This document shows, piece by piece, positions 1 to 5,551 of a stretch of DNA of 5,551 nt; position 1 is the first letter of the stretch; each line of letters begins with the position of its first letter. The translations under genes were made by a program, and so were the position numbers. Origin of the DNA: Burkholderiaceae bacterium (GTDB taxonomy: Bacteria; Pseudomonadota; Gammaproteobacteria; Burkholderiales; Burkholderiaceae); contig JASLEM010000407.1 of the NCBI GenBank assembly GCA_030151165.1, positions 1-5,551 of the forward strand, in the 5' to 3' direction. The notes under the pieces were generated by a model. That model had not been told where the DNA came from and ran no database searches. It saw only the letters and a program-made list of their open reading frames with translations.

Positions 1-1452
1 CTCGGGAATCACGGGCCCGATGCTGCCGTCGGCGCGCGTCGTGGGCTGGCGGTTCTTCCATTCAGCCAGGCGGTAGACCAGCGTCTTGGCCACGTCCTTG
101 ATCACCGCGAAGCCGCCGGCCATGTCGCCGTACAGCGTGCAGTAGCCGGTCGCCATCTCGCTCTTGTTGCCGGTGGTCAGCACGATCGCGCCGGTCTTGT
201 TAGACAGCGCCATCAGCAGCGTGCCGCGCACGCGGGCCTGGATGTTCTCCTCGGTCGTGTCCTCGGCGAGGCCGGCGAACTGGCCGGCCAGCGACTGGCG
301 GAACGCGTCGAACATCGGCGCGATCGCGATCTCGTCGTAGCGCACGCCGAGCCGGCGCGCCATCTCGCTGGCGTCGATCCAGGAGATGTCGGCCGTGTAG
401 GTCGACGGCATCATCACGGTGCGGACACGGTCGGCGCCGAGCGCGTCGACCGCGATCGCGAGCACCAGCGCGGAGTCGATGCCGCCCGACAGCCCGATGA
501 GCACGCTCGGGAAGCCGTTCTTGCCGATGTAGTCACGCACGCCCGTCACCAGCGCGGCCCAGGCCTGCGCATGGAGCGCCGGCAAGGGGACGATGGCGGC
601 GGCGCCGGCCGCCGACAGCACACCGCCGGGCGCGGCGTCGACCAGCAGCGTCGCGGTCTCGAACAGCGCCGCGCGCGCGACGACCGCGCCGCCGGCATCG
701 AGCGCGAACGAGCCGCCGTCGAACACGACCTCGTCCTGCCCGCCCGTCATGTGCGCGTACAGCAGCGGCAGGCCGGTGGACTGCGCGCAGTGCGCCATGC
801 GCTGCTCGCGGTCGGCCGGCTTGCCGAGGTGGAACGGCGAGGCGTTGATCACGCACAGCACCTCGGCGCCGGCGGACTTCGCGAGCTGCGCGGGCTCGTC
901 GAACCAGGCGTCCTCGCAGATCAGAACGCCGAACTTCACGCCGCCAACGTCGAAGACGAGCGGCGCGAATCCGGCGTCGCGGCCGGAAACGAAGTAGCGG
1001 CGCTCGTCGAACACCTGGTAGTTGGGCAGCTCGCGCTTGCAATAGGTCGCGCCGACGAGGCCCCCTGCCAGCACCGAGGCCGCATTGAAGACGCGCGGCA
1101 CGCTGACGGACTTCGACCTAAGATCGTCGTCGTGACCCCCCGCAGCCCTCGTGACGTCGCTCGTCTCGCCCGCCCACGGATGCCCGACGACCAGGTGCAG
1201 GCCGTCGCAATCGGCCAGCGAGGCCGCGAGCTTCTCGAGCGCCGTGGCCGCGGCGCGCAGGAAGGCCGGGCGCAGCAGCAGGTCCTCGGGCGGATAGCCG
1301 CACAGCCCGAGCTCCGGCGCGAGCGCGACGCGCGCGCCCTGCTGCCAGGCCGCGCGCGCGGCGTCGGCGATCAAACGCGCATTGCCGTCGAGATCACCCA
1401 CGGTCGGGTTGATCTGCAGCAGGGCGACCCGAACGGAATCTCGATCTGACAT
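1..1452 (-). CDS. nadE: Glutamine-dependent NAD+ synthetase, C-terminus cut off by window edge
   Basis: Catalyses the last step of NAD+ synthesis in the cytoplasm: deamido-NAD+ + ATP + glutamine (or ammonia) gives NAD+ + AMP + pyrophosphate. The frame is open for 484 codons. Two domains are visible. Residues about 7-270 are a nitrilase-type glutaminase with the expected catalytic triad: Glu47 (in APELGLCGYPPEDLL), Lys139 (YCKRELPN) and Cys179 (LICEDAWF). Residues about 295-484 are the ATP-pyrophosphatase synthetase domain, with the P-loop SGGIDS at 322-327, EENIQAR near 401-407 and TGNKSE at 427-432. The glutaminase domain shows that it can use glutamine, unlike short ammonia-only NadE. Family members are usually about 540-570 residues, so roughly 60-90 are missing. 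ATG 1452 is the only start candidate before an upstream stop at 1486-1488, and homologues begin just before VALLQINPTVGD. No Shine-Dalgarno precedes it; the leader is pyrimidine-rich. Residues 97-118 form an odd polar loop containing two AGG arginine codons, the only AGG codons in the visible gene. Confidence 0.97.
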   Translation of the reverse strand, partial: MSDRDSVRVALLQINPTVGDLDGNARLIADAARAAWQQGARVALAPELGLCGYPPEDLLLRPAFLRAAATALEKLAASLADCDGLHLVVGHPWAGETSDVTRAAGGHDDDLRSKSVSVPRVFNAASVLAGGLVGATYCKRELPNYQVFDERRYFVSGRDAGFAPLVFDVGGVKFGVLICEDAWFDEPAQLAKSAGAEVLCVINASPFHLGKPADREQRMAHCAQSTGLPLLYAHMTGGQDEVVFDGGSFALDAGGAVVARAALFETATLLVDAAPGGVLSAAGAAAIVPLPALHAQAWAALVTGVRDYIGKNGFPSVLIGLSGGIDSALVLAIAVDALGADRVRTVMMPSTYTADISWIDASEMARRLGVRYDEIAIAPMFDAFRQSLAGQFAGLAEDTTEENIQARVRGTLLMALSNKTGAIVLTTGNKSEMATGYCTLYGDMAGGFAVIKDVAKTLVYRLAEWKNRQPTTRADGSIGPVIPE

Positions 1453-1467
1453 GGAAGAAGGCGAAGG
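1453..1467 (+). promoter_or_regulatory. Purine-rich Shine-Dalgarno region that favours the GTG start at 1472
   Basis: The tract GGAAGAAGGCGAAGG has two Shine-Dalgarno-like cores, GAAGG at 1463-1467 (4 nt before GTG 1472) and GAAGAAGG further upstream. It lies downstream of the competing ATG at 1451, which has no such signal, so it favours GTG 1472 as the start of the acyltransferase-like gene. Its complement is the pyrimidine-rich leader of nadE, which explains why nadE has no Shine-Dalgarno. Confidence 0.5.
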
Positions 1468-1471
1468 CGCA

Positions 1472-2719
1472 GTGACTGAAAACGATTATGTCATCGAGGT
1501 CCACGAGGGCGTGGCCGCCGTGGACTCTGCCGACTGGGACGCGCTGCTCTCGCTGCAGGCCCACCCGACGCCGTTCATGCGCCACGCCTATCTGCACGCG
1601 ATGGAGACGTCGAAGAGCGTCGGCGAGGACACCGGCTGGCAGCCCGTCACGATGACGATCCGGCAGCGGGTGAAGGGCAAGGCGACCGCGCCGGGGCCGC
1701 TCGTCGCCGCCGCGGCGGCCTACCTGAAGATGCACTCGTACGGCGAATACGTCTTCGACTGGGCCTGGGCGGACGCCTACCGCCGCTACGGCGTGCCGTA
1801 CTACCCGAAGCTGGTCGTCGCGGTGCCGTTCACGCCGGTGCCGGGCTCGCGCCTGCTCGCGCGGGACGCGCCCGCGCGCGCGCTGCTGCTGCAGGCGCTC
1901 GGCGCGCTGGCGCAGCAGGCGGACTGCTCGTCGGTGCACCTGCTGTTCGGCGACGAGGCCGACAACGACACCGCCCGCGCCAGCGGCTGGATGATGCGGC
2001 GCGGCGTGCAGTTCCACTGGAGCAACCGCGATGTCGCCAACGACACGGGGGACGTGGCCGGCTCGACCGGCGAGCCCGCGACGCCGGCCGCCCTGCCCTA
2101 CGCCGACTTCGCCGACTTCCTCGCGAGCCTGCAGCGCGACAAGCGCAAAAAGATCGCGCAGGAGCGCCGCCGCGTCGGCGAAGCGGGCGTGACCTTCGAG
2201 ACCTTCGAGGGCCCGGCCATCGGCCACGCCGAGTGGGACTTCTTCCACGCCTGCTATCGCAACACCTACGCCGAGCACCACTCGACGCCCTACCTCACGC
2301 GCGCCTTCTTCACGGGCATGGCGCGCACGATGCCGGAGAACTGGGTGATGTTCGTCGCGTCGCGCGGCGGCCGGCGCGTGGCGTGCTCGCTGATCGCGGT
2401 CGACCGCGGCCAGGGCAGCGCGTACGGCCGCTACTGGGGCGCGCTCGAGTCGATCCCGAACGTGCACTTCGAGGCCTGCTACTACCAGCCGCTGCAGTGG
2501 TGCATCGCGAACGGCTTCCACCGCTTCGAGGGCGGCGCGCAGGGCGAGCACAAGATGGCGCGCGGGCTGATGCCGGTGCGCACGCAGTCCGCGCACTGGA
2601 TCGCCGAGCCCGAATTCGCGCGCGCGATCGGCGCGCACCTCGAGCAGGAAGGCGGCGCGATCGACTCGTACATGGACGAGCTCGACGACCGCTCGCCGTT
2701 CAAGCCGCCGTCGCCATGA
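1472..2719 (+). CDS. GNAT/FemAB-like family protein (DUF482, COG3146 type)
   Basis: A 415-residue cytoplasmic-looking protein with no signal peptide or membrane segment. It resembles the DUF482 (COG3146) group, described as peptidoglycan biosynthesis/recognition or GNAT-like; substrate and reaction are not established. Conserved-looking blocks are TPFMRH near 33-38, HSYGEYVFDWAWADAY from 88, then YYPKLVVAVPFTPVPGSRLL, GWMMRRGVQFHW, a basic segment RDKRKKIAQERRR from 222, a GNAT-like central region with YGRYWGALE, and the C-terminal FEGGAQGEHKMARG from 352. By analogy with FemAB folds it may transfer an acyl or aminoacyl group, but this is inference. GTG 1472 is preferred for its Shine-Dalgarno and because homologues as I recall them begin a few residues before a YxIEVHEG-like stretch. 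ATG 1451 (422 residues) is possible. ATG 1382 would overlap nadE antisense by about 70 nt and is unlikely. The gene diverges from nadE and converges on ppa, so it is probably transcribed alone. Its promoter must lie within nadE coding DNA; none was recognised. Confidence 0.88.
   Translation: MTENDYVIEVHEGVAAVDSADWDALLSLQAHPTPFMRHAYLHAMETSKSVGEDTGWQPVTMTIRQRVKGKATAPGPLVAAAAAYLKMHSYGEYVFDWAWADAYRRYGVPYYPKLVVAVPFTPVPGSRLLARDAPARALLLQALGALAQQADCSSVHLLFGDEADNDTARASGWMMRRGVQFHWSNRDVANDTGDVAGSTGEPATPAALPYADFADFLASLQRDKRKKIAQERRRVGEAGVTFETFEGPAIGHAEWDFFHACYRNTYAEHHSTPYLTRAFFTGMARTMPENWVMFVASRGGRRVACSLIAVDRGQGSAYGRYWGALESIPNVHFEACYYQPLQWCIANGFHRFEGGAQGEHKMARGLMPVRTQSAHWIAEPEFARAIGAHLEQEGGAIDSYMDELDDRSPFKPPSP
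1485..1493 (-). promoter_or_regulatory. Candidate extended -10 promoter for nadE
   Basis: Read on the minus strand this is TGACATAAT, meaning a TGn extension followed by CATAAT, which matches TATAAT at five of six positions. It lies in the most AT-rich patch of the nadE/acyltransferase junction. Transcription would start near 1478, giving nadE a leader of about 25 nt. No good -35 hexamer is seen 16-18 bp upstream, which extended -10 promoters can tolerate. It sits inside the first codons of the divergent gene. The call rests on motif match and position only. Confidence 0.4.
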
Positions 2720-2745
2720 AAAATGGCCCTCGCGCGGAGGGCCAT
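2719..2745 (-). terminator. Intrinsic terminator of ppa, possibly bidirectional
   Basis: A perfect 9-bp inverted repeat, ATGGCCCTC at 2723-2731 and GAGGGCCAT at 2737-2745, encloses a 5-nt loop. On the minus strand the stem is followed by a U-run (complement of the A-run 2719-2723), the classic form of a Rho-independent terminator for ppa, whose stop lies 35 bp upstream of the stem. On the plus strand the hairpin is followed only by CGTTC, so termination of the acyltransferase-like gene would be weaker. The A-run begins at the last base of that gene's TGA stop. Confidence 0.8.
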
Positions 2746-2780
2746 CGTTCGCGGGGCGGCCACGGCGGCCGCCAGGGTGC

Positions 2781-3323
2781 TTACTTGTCCGTCTTGGCGG
2801 CGGCGTAGGCCGCGATGCCGTTCGAGATCTCGCGACGCGCCTCGTCCGGGCCTTCCCAGCCCTTGACCTTGACCCACTTGTTCGGCTCGAGATCCTTGTA
2901 GTGCTCGAAGAAGTGCTGGATCGCCTTCAGGCGCATCTGGTTGATGTCCTCCGGCTTCTGCCAGTGCGAGTAGATCGGCAGGATCTTGTCGGTCGGCACG
3001 GCCAGCACCTTGGCGTCGCCGCCGGCCTCGTCGTCCATCATCAGCACGCCGATGGCGCGGCAGGTCACGACGACGCCCGGCGTCAGCGGGAACGGCGTGA
3101 TGACCAGCACATCGACCGGATCGCCGTCGTCCGACAGCGTCTGCGGCACGTAGCCGTAGTTGCACGGGTAGTGCATCGCGGTCGTCATGAAGCGGTCGAC
3201 GAACAGCGCGCCCGATTCCTTGTCGACTTCGTACTTGATCGGATCCGCATTCATCGGGATCTCGATGATGACGTTGAACTCTTGCGGCGCCTTGGCGCCG
3301 GGGGGGACGAGGTGCAGGCTCAT
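2781..3323 (-). CDS. ppa: Soluble family I inorganic pyrophosphatase
   Basis: A cytoplasmic Mg2+-dependent enzyme that splits pyrophosphate into two phosphates and so pulls biosynthetic reactions forward, including the NAD+ synthetase step encoded nearby. The 180-residue length is normal for bacterial family I enzymes, which usually form hexamers. The active-site residues align with E. coli PPase at an offset of one: Glu21, Lys30, Glu32, Arg44, Tyr56, the signature DDGDPVDVL with Asp66/Asp68/Asp71, Asp98, Asp103, Lys105 and Tyr142-Lys143. Nothing essential is missing. ATG 3323 gives the expected N-terminus ([19 protein letters not shown]). The bases before it (ACAAGACCACC on the minus strand) have no clear Shine-Dalgarno. 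A run of seven C residues falls in codons 6-9. The gene diverges from hppA across 284 bp and ends in a convergent terminator. Confidence 0.98.
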   Translation of the reverse strand: MSLHLVPPGAKAPQEFNVIIEIPMNADPIKYEVDKESGALFVDRFMTTAMHYPCNYGYVPQTLSDDGDPVDVLVITPFPLTPGVVVTCRAIGVLMMDDEAGGDAKVLAVPTDKILPIYSHWQKPEDINQMRLKAIQHFFEHYKDLEPNKWVKVKGWEGPDEARREISNGIAAYAAAKTDK

Positions 3324-3359
3324 GGTGGTCTTGTGGTTCGGTTTCGCGGGAATACCCGG

Positions 3360-3365
3360 ATTCTA
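3360..3365 (-). promoter_or_regulatory. Weak candidate -10 element for ppa
   Basis: The minus-strand hexamer TAGAAT matches TATAAT at five of six positions and lies in the least GC-rich part of the region just upstream of ppa. It would give a leader of about 30 nt. No -35 hexamer stands out at 16-18 bp, so the call rests on one short match. Confidence 0.22.
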
Positions 3366-3483
3366 CGGGCAGCGCGGTCCGCCCCGCGAAAGCCGCCGCG
3401 CGACGCCGCCGGCGCATACCCCGGGCCGCATCGTCGCGGCGCGGCGTCTCCGGCCCCGCGTCAGTCACCCGAAGGAAAACACC

Positions 3484-3510
3484 ATGACGACACCGGGTAC
3501 CACCCGCTAG
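3484..3510 (+). other. Eight-codon open reading frame (possible leader peptide) upstream of hppA
   Basis: The frame ATG to TAG encodes MTTPGTTR. It is preceded by GAAGGA at 3471-3476, 7 nt from the ATG, which is as good a ribosome-binding context as any in the window. A small stem-loop (CGGGT 3494-3498, ACCCG 3502-3506, loop ACC) lies inside the frame, so translation would open it. It is on the same strand as hppA and ends about 97 bp before that gene. It could be a translated leader peptide, or a chance frame. An alternative reading is a promoter: ATGACG at 3484-3489 and TAGGAT at 3508-3513, spaced 18 bp, match the -35 and -10 consensus at four of six positions each. It is too short for coding statistics. 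Confidence 0.25.
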
Positions 3511-3587
3511 GATCGCCGGGCGACCTCGCTGGTCTGACTGAAGTTGTGAATGCCGATCCAAGTACGTGAGGCGCATCCGATCCACAT

Positions 3588-3597
3588 AAGGAAGGAG
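3588..3597 (+). promoter_or_regulatory. Strong Shine-Dalgarno of hppA
   Basis: AAGGAAGGAG contains two overlapping Shine-Dalgarno cores, AAGGA (3588-3592) and AAGGAG (3592-3597). AAGGAG is 10 nt from ATG 3608 and 7 nt from an in-frame TTG at 3605 directly before that ATG. The better spacing to TTG leaves a one-residue ambiguity in the start. It is the strongest ribosome-binding site in the window and fits a gene expressed at high level. Confidence 0.75.
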
Positions 3598-3607
3598 ACA
3601 ACTCTTG

Positions 3608-5551
<1,944 letters not shown>

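Noticed and set aside
571..1449. 292-codon plus-strand frame opposite nadE
   Set aside because: The minus strand holds intact NadE catalytic motifs throughout this stretch. The plus-strand product shows no family features.
1382..1471. N-terminal extension of the acyltransferase-like gene from ATG 1382
   Set aside because: It would overlap the start of nadE antisense by about 70 bp, has no Shine-Dalgarno, and adds residues unlike the family N-terminus. GTG 1472 has a purine-rich Shine-Dalgarno tract directly before it.
1394..2638. 414-codon minus-strand frame opposite the acyltransferase-like gene
   Set aside because: Arg/Val/Ala-rich composition without any recognisable motif; it is a shadow of the real plus-strand gene.
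2764..2773. Perfect 10-bp palindrome GGCGGCCGCC
   Set aside because: A loop-free GC palindrome of this kind is common by chance in such GC-rich DNA. It lies between the ppa stop and the terminator and has no associated motif.
2482..3585. 367-codon minus-strand frame spanning ppa and beyond
   Set aside because: Out of frame with ppa, crosses the terminator and the divergent intergenic region, and has low-complexity Arg-rich content.
3544..3590. Search for a sigma-70 promoter of hppA (TTGTGA at 3544, CATAAG at 3585)
   Set aside because: Neither hexamer has a partner at 16-18 bp, and CATAAG abuts the Shine-Dalgarno, which would leave almost no leader.

Overview
This window is ordinary housekeeping DNA from a very GC-rich bacterium (about two thirds G+C, with strong G/C bias at third codon positions). 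Protein character and codon use suggest a betaproteobacterium, most likely of the order Burkholderiales. That placement comes from general familiarity with these families, not from a database search, and I cannot name a genus. No RNA gene, insertion sequence, CRISPR array or prophage remnant was found, and nothing here looks like an undescribed multi-gene system.

Layout: (1) 1-1452, minus strand: nadE, glutamine-dependent NAD+ synthetase, whose C-terminal end lies beyond the left edge. (2) 1472-2719, plus strand: a GNAT/FemAB-like acyltransferase-fold protein of the DUF482/COG3146 type, divergent from nadE, with the two starts almost touching. (3) 2720-2780: a short convergent gap with a hairpin terminator whose U-tract serves the minus strand. 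(4) 2781-3323, minus strand: ppa, soluble family I inorganic pyrophosphatase. (5) 3324-3607: a 284-bp divergent intergenic region holding the control signals of ppa and hppA, plus an eight-codon open reading frame with a good Shine-Dalgarno sequence. (6) 3608 to the right edge, plus strand: hppA, a membrane H+-pumping pyrophosphatase of the K+-independent subtype, lacking only its last few dozen residues.

Three of the four genes share one metabolite. NadE releases pyrophosphate and AMP from ATP when it makes NAD+. Ppa hydrolyses pyrophosphate in the cytoplasm. HppA hydrolyses it at the membrane and stores the energy as a proton gradient. The clustering is suggestive, but the genes are not one operon: they alternate in strand (-,+,-,+). 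The acyltransferase-like gene has no evident link to pyrophosphate.

The points most worth a second look are the tight nadE/acyltransferase start junction, with an extended -10 promoter for nadE inside the neighbour's first codons; the K+-independence residues in HppA; the short leader frame before hppA; and an unusual polar loop in NadE.
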